The notes: a model not told the origin generated them from the sequence alone. A stretch of 9,949 nt of DNA from Paracoccaceae bacterium (GCA_019090405.1 JAHRVZ010000029.1:1-9949); one strand, 5' to 3'; numbered from the stretch's first letter, positions 1-5,143 are shown. Numbers and translations: made by a program.

Positions 1-43
1 GTTATTCGTCGCTAATATCCGAAGTTTTTTGAATAAATCATCT

Positions 44-60
44 CAATTTGGCCCAAATTG
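44..60. promoter_or_regulatory. 17-bp palindrome upstream of the response regulator gene, possible operator
   Basis: The site reads CAATTTGG, one central C, then CCAAATTG, a perfect 8-bp inverted repeat around a single base. It lies about 70 bases before the response regulator start. A weak promoter-like pair follows it (TTGTCG at 68-73, TATTAA at 92-97, 18-bp spacing), so the palindrome would sit just upstream of the -35 box, where an activator or the regulator itself could bind. The symmetry is seen directly; the function is inferred. Confidence 0.4.
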
Positions 61-67
61 CGCCTCG

Positions 68-97
68 TTGTCGTCTGACTCGCGTGCCAAATATTAA
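68..97 (+). promoter_or_regulatory. weak sigma70-like promoter candidate
   Basis: TTGTCG (68-73) and TATTAA (92-97) are separated by 18 bp and each match the consensus hexamers at 4 of 6 positions. A transcript would start near 104, about 30 bases before the response regulator start. This is a weak match found by eye. Confidence 0.25.
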
Positions 98-132
98 GGG
101 TAGCGGATGGATGGAATAAGTGGCTAGAGATC

Positions 133-1275
133 ATGGATAATGTTGACAACGGAAATGACATGTTCCAACGAAAGCTCGTTTGTCGAGCCCAAAAACCCAA
201 TAAATTCAGGGTTCTGGTTGTTGATGACGAACCAAGCATTCTTGAACTTCTCAAGATGGCTTTGCCGGCACTGGATAACTATGATGTTTCCATAGCGAAT
301 TCTGCAGCAAATGCGCTTAAGTCCCTTGAAGGCCAGGGGCCCAAATTTGATTGTTTCCTATTAGACATCCAGATGCCCGAAACAAACGGTGTCCAGTTGT
401 TGGAACAGATACGCGCGATTCCTGAATACTCTGATACCCCGACAATCATGCTAACAGCCATGAGTGATCGCAAATATGTAGATGAAGCCTTTTTAGCTGG
501 TGCGACGGATTATGTGACCAAACCATTCGACATGCTGGAGCTTCGCAGCCGGATGAAAGCGGCATATCGACTGTCGCAAGAGCGTCAGAAAGTACGCCAG
601 GGACTCGAAGTCACGACTCAGTTGAGAAACGAACTGGCTTACAATCAAGAATTCAGCTTTGATGACCCTGTTACGATCGAAGGTATAGATAGATTCCTAC
701 GCCATGCGGAATTTGACAATTACATCAAACAGCTGTCCAGGGGCCGCTTGTTCAATTCGCAAGCAACCGCATTGAAATTGATGGATGCCGAGTTTTTCTT
801 TGATACAAAGTCTTGTGGTGATTTCAAGAATGTCCTCAAGGATGTTGCCACCGCCCTTGCTAAACTGACCAAAAAGTCAGGCAGCATGCTGTCCTATCGT
901 GGCAAAGGTGTTTTTCTGATGGTAACCCATGGAAGCGCCAATTCTGCTCAATCTCTGGACGAAATAACGCTTAACCAATTGGTCGAAACACTGATTTCAC
1001 AACGTTTGTCAGAGTGTTGGGCATATGTTTTGATTGGGGACAAGGTTCCCATGCGATCGCTATCGAAGGCAGGTGCGTTTGCAACTTTGGACACCGCAAT
1101 CGAAAGCGTAAATGCGAGAAATGACAAAAATGCGGAACACCAAATTATTCTAGAGCGCGCCAACGATGGTTCTGGGGCCAAAATAACACAGATCCCGACC
1201 CAATCACGCCGACGCGTATATGAGCGTGTTATGCACCAGCTGTTCCGAGAGGATGCTTCACGTCAGACAAAATGA
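133..1275 (+). CDS. response regulator with receiver domain and a degenerate GGDEF-like output domain
   Basis: This 380-aa cytoplasmic signalling protein begins with a receiver domain (about residues 25-145). The acidic pair D31/D32, phosphoacceptor D78 (in LLDIQMP), T108 and K130 (in TKPFD) are all present, so phosphorylation by a histidine kinase is expected. A helical linker (about 146-172) leads to a region (about 176-330) with the spacing of a GGDEF diguanylate cyclase: a DDPVT start, the stretch FKNVLKDVATALAKL, and YRGKGVF at 255-261 where the cyclase signature should be. The catalytic GGDEF residues are missing, so it probably does not make cyclic-di-GMP and may bind a partner or nucleotide instead. 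No DNA-binding helix-turn-helix is evident. No kinase gene adjoins it here. The first ATG follows only a weak AGAG; an in-frame ATG at 160 (after GGAA) is an alternative start and keeps the whole receiver domain. The receiver call is secure, the GGDEF relation is inferred. Confidence 0.9.
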   Translation: MDNVDNGNDMFQRKLVCRAQKPNKFRVLVVDDEPSILELLKMALPALDNYDVSIANSAANALKSLEGQGPKFDCFLLDIQMPETNGVQLLEQIRAIPEYSDTPTIMLTAMSDRKYVDEAFLAGATDYVTKPFDMLELRSRMKAAYRLSQERQKVRQGLEVTTQLRNELAYNQEFSFDDPVTIEGIDRFLRHAEFDNYIKQLSRGRLFNSQATALKLMDAEFFFDTKSCGDFKNVLKDVATALAKLTKKSGSMLSYRGKGVFLMVTHGSANSAQSLDEITLNQLVETLISQRLSECWAYVLIGDKVPMRSLSKAGAFATLDTAIESVNARNDKNAEHQIILERANDGSGAKITQIPTQSRRRVYERVMHQLFREDASRQTK

Positions 1276-1403
1276 AGCGTCTGCAGCAGGCATATTTGGC
1301 AGAGAAATATCCGTCATAAGTCTGCTCAATTTCACAGTTCAAAAAATGGTAGAAACAGCACGCAATGGGCTGCGGGCCAATCCCAGTCGGTTTTAAACGC
1401 CTA

Positions 1404-1435
1404 TTGACACGCTGGACCTTCTTGCGCGAAATAAT
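1404..1435 (+). promoter_or_regulatory. possible promoter for the glycosyltransferase gene
   Basis: A perfect TTGACA lies at 1404-1409 and AATAAT (5 of 6 against TATAAT) at 1430-1435. The spacing of 20 bp is longer than the usual 16-18, so this is only a candidate. It lies within the 207-base gap after the response regulator gene, which otherwise shows no gene. Confidence 0.3.
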
Positions 1436-1482
1436 GCCAAGGACTGCGCGACAAGACGCAGCAAAAAAGAGCGAAGGGCATC

Positions 1483-2292
1483 ATGACAGAATTGAACCGG
1501 CGGCCAGTGGCTTCGCTTTGGATTGGGCCTTCGTTGCACTATCTTAATCAACTGTGTCTGAAATCGCATATCCTGGCCGGACATCCGACGACGCTTTATT
1601 GTACTGATGACGTTCAGAATGCACCGGAAGGCGTAGAAATCCGTCCCGCCTCTGAAATCATGGACATCGACATGAGCGTTGTCGATCTAACCAGTGCTTC
1701 GTTCTTGTCGAATGTCTTTCGCTACAAAATGATTAAGAAGACCGATGCGATCTGGATCGACTGCGATGCCTTTTGCCACCGGCCATTTCCCGATGAACTA
1801 ACGCACATCTATGCCGGTCATGGGTTTCGCGGCGCACTTAACTGCGGTGTGGTTTACATCCCCCCAAAAGGCGAATTGATCGACTCTCTGCTGGATTATT
1901 ATGAAAATCTTCCCGAAGCCCCGCCCTGGTTCAACAAAAACCAGCGCAGGAAACTGGACCGATTTGCATCAGAGCCGCATGCGGTACGCATTTACAAAGC
2001 AGAACGAACGGCCTTTGGCCCGCAGGCCTTCACCTATTTTGCCCAGCAAACCGGCGACTATGATAAAGCCCTAAGCCCCGATGTTTTGTACCCTGTTCCA
2101 TTTCAACTGAATGATATTTTCTACGATCCACATGGCCGTGTCGAAGGGCATTTCACCGACGACACGCTTTCGGTGCATCTTTACACAAACGGCACCAAAC
2201 CCTGGTGGCGCAAGAATGCTCCGATGAAAGGGTCTTATGCCGATCGCATGTGCGAACAGATCGGTGTTGATCCAAATCTGGCGCTAAAATAG
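1483..2292 (+). CDS. putative glycosyltransferase with DXD motif (GT32 / alpha-1,4-galactosyltransferase-like)
   Basis: This 269-aa protein has the layout of small GT-A sugar transferases. The N-terminal SLWIGPSLHYLNQLCLKSHILAGH resembles the start of family 32 enzymes. The motif IWIDCDAFCHRPF carries the metal and nucleotide-sugar binding D93-x-D95. It is followed by GALNCGVVY (about 118-125), FGPQAF (178-183) and a C-terminal SVHLYTNGTKPWW with H232, matching the acceptor-side and final histidine elements of this fold. There is no signal peptide or membrane segment, so it should act in the cytoplasm, probably on a surface or capsular glycan. The sugar donor and acceptor cannot be read from the sequence. 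The ATG has a good ribosome binding site (GAAGGG at 1473-1478, 4 bases upstream). It stands alone, with about 200 bases before it and more than 330 after, so it is probably its own transcript. Confidence 0.8.
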   Translation: MTELNRRPVASLWIGPSLHYLNQLCLKSHILAGHPTTLYCTDDVQNAPEGVEIRPASEIMDIDMSVVDLTSASFLSNVFRYKMIKKTDAIWIDCDAFCHRPFPDELTHIYAGHGFRGALNCGVVYIPPKGELIDSLLDYYENLPEAPPWFNKNQRRKLDRFASEPHAVRIYKAERTAFGPQAFTYFAQQTGDYDKALSPDVLYPVPFQLNDIFYDPHGRVEGHFTDDTLSVHLYTNGTKPWWRKNAPMKGSYADRMCEQIGVDPNLALK

Positions 2293-2293
2293 C

Positions 2294-2314
2294 GGGCGGT
2301 ATTTTGGACCGCCC
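2294..2314 (+). terminator. stem-loop directly after the glycosyltransferase gene
   Basis: GGGCGGT (2294-2300) and ACCGCCC (2308-2314) form a perfect 7-bp GC-rich stem with a 7-base loop, 1 base after the stop codon. No T-tract follows, so it may protect the 3' end or slow polymerase rather than act as a full intrinsic terminator. Confidence 0.4.
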
Positions 2315-2365
2315 AGTCTGGGTGCCAGACCGGTTCGCCACAATACGAAACACCATCAGGTCAGC

Positions 2366-2402
2366 GCATTTGCAAATGCCCCTTGGAACCTGCTCTTTTT
2401 TT
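2366..2402 (+). terminator. 14-bp palindrome followed by a T7 run, possible terminator
   Basis: GCATTTGCAAATGC (2366-2379) is a perfect palindrome. Short flanking complementary arms (AGGT at 2358-2361, ACCT at 2388-2391) could extend the structure towards the T run at 2396-2402. The core stem is about 16 bases from the Ts, so this is a weak terminator candidate. A regulator-binding palindrome is an alternative reading. The rest of 2315-2625 holds no gene that I can support. Confidence 0.3.
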
Positions 2403-2479
2403 GTTAGCAGATTGGCCGCGGGTATGGTTTTCAGCAATCCCGGCTATGACTTGCACCTAATTTCAACATCTTAATGTAA

Positions 2480-2491
2480 GCAACATGTTGC
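2480..2491. promoter_or_regulatory. 12-bp palindrome upstream of the 86-aa gene, possible operator
   Basis: GCAACATGTTGC is perfectly self-complementary and lies 135 bases before the small gene at 2626. CAACAT occurs once more at 2464-2469, 17 bases earlier in the same orientation. This arrangement suits a dimeric repressor or activator site, but no recognised regulator consensus was matched. Confidence 0.3.
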
Positions 2492-2625
2492 CACAGCATC
2501 GTTTGTGCGGCTAACCTTGCCTTTAGGTCACGCCACTTAGGGAACTCCAGTGTGCAAAGACTGAAAACGATTGCCAAGAATCCGGCATTTTTTCTACCCT
2601 GTTGCCCAGAAACGGAGAATACCAG

Positions 2626-2886
2626 ATGAACCTTGAGAAACTTTCAAATCGTGTGACACAAGAGCTGGACACAGCCCTTTCTGCCGATCTTTCGGCTGAC
2701 GAGCGAAAAGAAATCTTGGATATCGTCCGGCGGGCAATGCTTGACTCAACAAGTCGAACGCATCGTGAGATGAAGGAAACCGCGGTTATTTGCTGTGGCC
2801 CAGAGGCCGACCTTGCTCACAAAATCCAGGAAAAAATGGACCAAAAGAAAAACATGCTAATCGCCAACCTGACGGCTATGCGGTAG
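2626..2886 (+). CDS. small cytoplasmic protein of unknown function (86 aa)
   Basis: I do not recognise a named family. The protein begins MNLEKLSNRVTQELDTAL, is largely helical and charged, and has no signal peptide or membrane segment. A central ADERKEILDIVRRAML helix precedes a tract containing ICCGPEADLAHKI with adjacent cysteines (about residues 55-56); the last third is a lysine-rich helix. The even helical periodicity suggests a small helical bundle, possibly oligomeric. The ATG at 2626 is chosen because GGAG at 2614-2617 lies 8 bases upstream; an in-frame TTG at 2602 would add eight residues but has no comparable ribosome binding site. It stands alone between long non-coding stretches. 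The reading frame, ribosome binding site and protein-like composition support a real gene; the function is unknown. Confidence 0.75.
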   Translation: MNLEKLSNRVTQELDTALSADLSADERKEILDIVRRAMLDSTSRTHREMKETAVICCGPEADLAHKIQEKMDQKKNMLIANLTAMR

Positions 2887-2914
2887 TCGGACAAGACAAC
2901 TTGCCTACCGTTTC
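2881..2914 (+). terminator. putative intrinsic terminator of the 86-aa gene
   Basis: CGGTAG (2881-2886, the last codons of the gene) pairs with CTACCG (2905-2910). Inside, CAAG (2892-2895) pairs with CTTG (2900-2903) around an ACAA loop, leaving an asymmetric internal loop. TTTCT follows immediately. The structure and position fit termination, though the T-tract is short. Confidence 0.45.
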
Positions 2915-2916
2915 TC

Positions 2917-2956
2917 AACCTTTGAGGCGGATTGCGTTTATTGACTAGCAAAGGTT
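2917..2956. repeat. 8-bp inverted repeat with 24-base spacer
   Basis: AACCTTTG (2917-2924) is perfectly complementary to CAAAGGTT (2949-2956). It is the second of six paired elements in the non-coding stretch between the two small genes. It could be an RNA stem or a two-half-site operator. Confidence 0.4.
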
Positions 2957-2961
2957 TGTTG

Positions 2962-3005
2962 GGTCATCGTCCGTCTTGAAGGAATTCAAGGTGACAACGA
3001 TGACC
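2962..3005 (+). ncRNA. two-tier stem-loop with GNRA-type loop, candidate structured RNA element
   Basis: GGTCATCGT (2962-2970) pairs perfectly with ACGATGACC (2997-3005). Nested inside, CTTGAA (2975-2980) pairs with TTCAAG (2985-2990) around a GGAA loop, which fits the GNRA tetraloop rule. CCGT and GTGACA form an internal loop between the two stems. No T-tract follows, so this is not a simple terminator. It may be part of a small RNA or a long untranslated leader of the gene at 3290. The pairing is seen directly; that it is transcribed is inferred, and no known RNA family was recognised. Confidence 0.4.
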
Positions 3006-3111
3006 GGCATTTGATGCGCGAAGCTGCAAAAATGCCTGAGAATCATCCAACTAATTGCTTGGAGTTCTAGGTGTTGTGGCACCACTCACAGGTCCATCTG
3101 TTCCCGATTTC

Positions 3112-3170
3112 GCAACAATTCTCCGTATTATCTAGATTGTTGCCGCAGCTTACCTGTGCGGCAGTTATTT
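3112..3170 (+). promoter_or_regulatory. overlapping, mutually exclusive stem-loops in a possible leader
   Basis: GCAACAAT (3112-3119) can pair with ATTGTTGC (3136-3143). TGCCGCA (3141-3147) can pair with TGCGGCA (3157-3163). The two stems share bases 3141-3143, so they compete. The second stem is GC-rich and is followed by GTTATTTTGG, resembling a weak terminator. This is the geometry of an attenuator or riboswitch expression platform upstream of the 87-aa gene, but no known sensor domain was recognised. Confidence 0.35.
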
Positions 3171-3238
3171 TGGCGAAATTGAGGCAAATGAGACCAAATT
3201 GTGGCGAACTAGACTATGGTGCAACGGTAAGTATTGGT

Positions 3239-3253
3239 TTTCCCGAAGGGAAA
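3239..3253 (+). promoter_or_regulatory. short stem-loop before the ribosome binding site of the 87-aa gene
   Basis: TTTCCC (3239-3244) pairs with GGGAAA (3248-3253) around a GAA loop, 24 bases before the AGGAG ribosome binding site. It may shape access to the start site. No gene is supported between 2887 and 3289. Confidence 0.35.
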
Positions 3254-3289
3254 TCCCGTTGTTCAATTGTTATGTTTAGGAGTTGCAAA

Positions 3290-3553
3290 GTGGAACAGAA
3301 TAATCGGCCGGATCATAACAAATTCCTCAAGGGTGAAGGAAATCAGACCACCGATGAGCAAATAATGGCCGCAGTCCGTAAAATAATGACAGACGATAGG
3401 TTAGCGCACCCCGAAACCGCCGAGCGGAGCTCAAATAGCATTCAAGTGGTTTCTAATAACAACTTGCCTAAACGCGCGAACCAAAGCTCGCTCGCTTCGC
3501 TATTGCTCAACACTTTGCGCAGGAAAGTTTCCGCGTCGAAAACTGCCGCCTAG
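3290..3553 (+). CDS. 87-aa hydrophilic protein with a PopZ/DUF2497-like N-terminal motif
   Basis: The GTG start is chosen because a strong AGGAG (3278-3282) lies 7 bases upstream; the open frame extends further 5' but without a comparable ribosome binding site. The protein starts MEQNNRPDHNKFLKGEG and then carries TDEQIMAAVRKIMTDD (about residues 20-35), which resembles the EEILASIRRIIADD segment at the N-terminus of alphaproteobacterial PopZ/DUF2497 proteins. The C-terminal PopZ oligomerisation helices are absent; instead there is a low-complexity polar middle and a short helix, LASLLLNTLRRKV. No signal peptide or membrane segment is present. It could be a truncated relative or an independent small protein that uses a similar peptide. 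Its TAG stop lies inside the CTAG that flanks the mobile element, but the pre-insertion sequence would read the same stop, so the protein is probably intact. The PopZ comparison is from memory and unverified. Confidence 0.65.
   Translation: MEQNNRPDHNKFLKGEGNQTTDEQIMAAVRKIMTDDRLAHPETAERSSNSIQVVSNNNLPKRANQSSLASLLLNTLRRKVSASKTAA
3550..3553. repeat. left CTAG, putative target site duplication
   Basis: CTAG directly abuts the left inverted repeat and recurs at 4448-4451 beyond the right one. Because CTAG is palindromic it could instead be the outermost part of the inverted repeat. A 4-bp duplication is the simpler reading, since flanking similarity ends there. Confidence 0.55.
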
Positions 3554-3582
3554 TGTTCGGCACCTGACACAAAATTCCCAGT
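3554..3582 (+). repeat. left terminal inverted repeat of the cassette
   Basis: This 29-bp sequence begins TGTTCGGCACCTGACACAA and ends ATTCCCAGT. It matches the reverse complement of 4419-4447 except at 3573 and 3580, both A/G differences. Confidence 0.8.
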
Positions 3583-3750
3583 ATGTCTCTGGTGCGCCCC
3601 AGTTGTTCGGACAAAGGCTCAAGGGGCAGCTATGCGGGACAAAGTTACCCTTCACTCTTTTCCAACCAATGTCCGCTGCCTCAGCCCAGTTGAATTGACT
3701 TAGTTCTCCGGACACGCGACATTCTGTGGATAACTTTGAGGTGTTTTGAC

Positions 3751-4281
3751 ATGACGGAAATATCTGTGCGACTATCACGCGATGAAGCCGATATCGAAGT
3801 CGCACGTGCGCTATGCCGCGATTGGTTGGAGTGGCATTGGAAAAATTATCCCGTCGATTGGCGGCCGAAAGGGCCCGACCACCCGATGGATCCCGAAAAT
3901 TTCCAAGGAATTATTGACGCCTTGCCCGAATTGCATGCACGTCCGCAAGGCGGCATCCTGATCGCCTCAGTAAATGGGAAACCCGCAGGATGTGTCATGT
4001 ACAATGAGGCAGGCCCGGGTGTCGCTGTATTCAACCGCATGTTCGTGAGTGAAGCAGGCAGAGGTCATGGTCTGGGTCGATTGATGTTGGAGAGAATGTT
4101 CGAACAGATGATTTCGGATGGCTATAAAAAAGTAATGTTCTCGTCCGCGAAGTTCTTAACCCATGCAAGAGCGATGTATGAGAGCGCCGGTTTCGTCGAT
4201 ATGCCGCACCCTCAGAGCTTTCCTGACGAGTGGAGAAAATATGTCTACTTCATGGAGCGTTCGCTTCAACCGGCGGACTAA
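3751..4281 (+). CDS. GNAT-family N-acetyltransferase, passenger gene of the cassette
   Basis: This 176-aa cytoplasmic enzyme has the GNAT fold and should transfer an acetyl group from acetyl-CoA to an amine. Strands ILIASVNGKPAGCVMY (about 69-84) lead into the acetyl-CoA binding motif A, RMFVSEAGRGHGLGRLML (96-113), where R104-G-H-G-L-G109 is the pyrophosphate-binding loop. The helix ARAMYESAGF (139-148) supplies the Tyr (Y143) commonly used as general acid. The N-terminus (CRDWLEWHWKNYP) is probably acceptor-specific; the substrate cannot be predicted. The ATG at 3751 is chosen for GAGGTG at 3738-3743, 7 bases upstream. A TTGACT at 3695-3700 could be a -35 box, with a poor -10. The gene lies alone between inverted repeats with about 170 non-coding bases on each side, so it probably has its own promoter within the element. 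Base use does not obviously differ from that of its neighbours. Confidence 0.9.
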   Translation: MTEISVRLSRDEADIEVARALCRDWLEWHWKNYPVDWRPKGPDHPMDPENFQGIIDALPELHARPQGGILIASVNGKPAGCVMYNEAGPGVAVFNRMFVSEAGRGHGLGRLMLERMFEQMISDGYKKVMFSSAKFLTHARAMYESAGFVDMPHPQSFPDEWRKYVYFMERSLQPAD

Positions 4282-4314
4282 GGATTGTGCCGAACCCGCC
4301 AGATCGCCCGAACT

Positions 4315-4360
4315 TAGGAGCCATTCGCGGCCTCGCAGAAAAACGCAATATGGGCTCCTA
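4315..4360 (+). terminator. stem-loop after the acetyltransferase gene, inside the cassette
   Basis: TAGGAGCC (4315-4322) pairs perfectly with GGCTCCTA (4353-4360), and ATTCGCG against CGCAAT can extend it with mismatches. It lies 33 bases after the stop codon. There is no T-tract, so it may be a 3' end stabiliser, a rho-dependent site or a structure used by the mobile element. Confidence 0.35.
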
Positions 4361-4418
4361 GCCGTCATCTGACAGTTTCGCTCAGGGGTGCTGGACCCGT
4401 GTCCGACACTCTGCTTCA

Positions 4419-4447
4419 ACCGGGAATCTTGTGTCAGGTGCCGAACA
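4419..4447 (-). repeat. right terminal inverted repeat of the cassette
   Basis: Read on the minus strand it begins TGTTCGGCACCTGACACAA and ends ATTCCCGGT. It is the partner of 3554-3582 and is followed outward by CTAG at 4448-4451. Confidence 0.8.
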
Positions 4448-4451
4448 CTAG
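4448..4451. repeat. right CTAG, putative target site duplication
   Basis: It matches the CTAG at 3550-3553. Joining 3553 to 4452 gives a single CTAG followed by CTCTGG, the likely empty site. Confidence 0.55.
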
Positions 4452-4499
4452 CTCTGGACTTTCGCATTAGTCGGTTGACTGGCCCAACCTCTGGCCCGT

Positions 4500-4528
4500 T
4501 TGACAGCTTCCTGAGTGTAGCAGATCGT
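4500..4528 (+). promoter_or_regulatory. weak promoter candidate for the rhodanese-esterase pair
   Basis: A perfect TTGACA (4500-4505) is followed after 17 bp by GATCGT (4523-4528), which fits a -10 box poorly (3 of 6). It is the best candidate in the 191 bases between the cassette and the rhodanese gene, where no other gene is seen. Confidence 0.25.
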
Positions 4529-4642
4529 TGATGGCTCTCGCTAACAGGAAGTTGATCATACGGTGTTACACAAAATGAGATTCCAGGTTGGGTTTCATGT
4601 AAAGGTTGCTCGCATACCCATAGACAGATCTGGTATCGAAAT

Positions 4643-5143
4643 ATGCGCAACCAAAGCCAAGACGCTGAAAGCAATAATTATTCGCCGGTTCTTTCCCGAA
4701 GAACCTTTTTGGTTCTTGGTGGAACTGCAATTGCTGCGGGTGGGGCATATTGGTGGGCAGCGTGGCATCCGGTCTATGCTGGTGGCAGCTTGTCAGTCAC
4801 CGAGGCTCACACGCAGGCGGCAAACGGTACTATCATCCTGATCGACATCCGCCGACCGGATGAATGGAGCAGGACCGGCATAGGCAAAGGTGCTCATCCA
4901 ATCGACATGCGGCGCGATGATTTCAACATGGCGCTGGCCGAAATCACAGGTGATGATCGCACGGTTCCAATCGCCCTGATTTGCGCGCGCGGAGTACGGT
5001 CCGCAAGGCTAAGCAAACGGCTTACCGAGGCCGGTTATCGCAATATTATTGATGTGCCCGAGGGCATGGAGGGCTCAAAAGCCGGGCCAGGTTGGGTTGC
5101 CAGCAATCTGCCAACCTATGAATTCACCGAGATTTCGAAATGA
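4643..5143 (+). CDS. rhodanese-domain protein with Tat signal
   Basis: This 166-aa protein starts with a twin-arginine leader, SRRTFLVLGG (residues 18-27), followed by a hydrophobic alanine- and glycine-rich stretch to about 46, so it is probably exported folded to the periplasm or held by an N-terminal anchor. A single rhodanese domain follows (about 50-155): IILIDIRRPDEW carries the substrate-side motif, and the loop CARGVRS (114-120) contains the expected catalytic C114, which would carry a persulfide. The spacing is normal for a single-domain rhodanese, and the active-site loop is intact. Sulfur transfer is the family activity; the physiological acceptor is unknown. The ribosome binding site is weak, but no better in-frame start keeps the Tat motif. 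The stop overlaps the next gene by ATGA, so the two are probably co-translated. Confidence 0.88.
   Translation: MRNQSQDAESNNYSPVLSRRTFLVLGGTAIAAGGAYWWAAWHPVYAGGSLSVTEAHTQAANGTIILIDIRRPDEWSRTGIGKGAHPIDMRRDDFNMALAEITGDDRTVPIALICARGVRSARLSKRLTEAGYRNIIDVPEGMEGSKAGPGWVASNLPTYEFTEISK

Larger units (their letters stand above)
3554..4447. mobile_element. 894-bp non-autonomous insertion cassette carrying a GNAT gene, with IS-like ends
   Basis: The element is bounded by 29-bp inverted repeats (3554-3582 and 4419-4447) matching at 27 positions, starting TGTTCGGCACCTGACACAA on each side. CTAG flanks both outer edges. The interior holds one acetyltransferase gene and no transposase in any frame, so movement would need an enzyme supplied in trans. 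IS481-family elements have ends starting TGT and are known to favour CTAG targets (shown for Bordetella IS481), so a relative of that family is a reasonable guess, not a proven one. The arrangement corresponds to what has been called a mobile insertion cassette: IS ends around a passenger gene. Subterminal motifs also occur: CGGACACG at 3709-3716 is inverted at 4398-4405, and GTGCCGAAC from the right end recurs at 4287-4295 just after the gene. Confidence 0.7.

Noticed and set aside
1365..1547. 60-aa open frame on the plus strand before the glycosyltransferase
   Set aside because: It runs out of frame into the well-supported glycosyltransferase, has no ribosome binding site and its residues look like random translation.
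2991..3014. Seven-codon frame starting GTG after AAGGA
   Set aside because: Spacing is good, but the frame lies within the stem-loop at 2962-3005 and is too short to support without expression data.
3071..3289. 5' extension of the 87-aa gene
   Set aside because: The frame is open but covers the hairpin-rich region, lacks a ribosome binding site at its far starts, and the GTG at 3290 has a strong AGGAG at ideal spacing.
3500..3805. 101-aa minus-strand open frame across the left end of the cassette
   Set aside because: It spans the element boundary and overlaps two better genes. It shows no transposase-like motif and is most likely chance.
3618..4396. Similar stretches GCTCAAGGGG (3618-3627) and GCTCAGGGG (4380-4388) inside the cassette
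   Set aside because: The match is short, gapped and in direct orientation, unlike the inverted ends, so it is probably chance.
4156..4674. 172-aa minus-strand open frame across the right end of the cassette
   Set aside because: It crosses the inverted repeat and covers the 3' part of the GNAT gene. No domain or DDE-type motif was visible, so it is not a transposase remnant that I can support.
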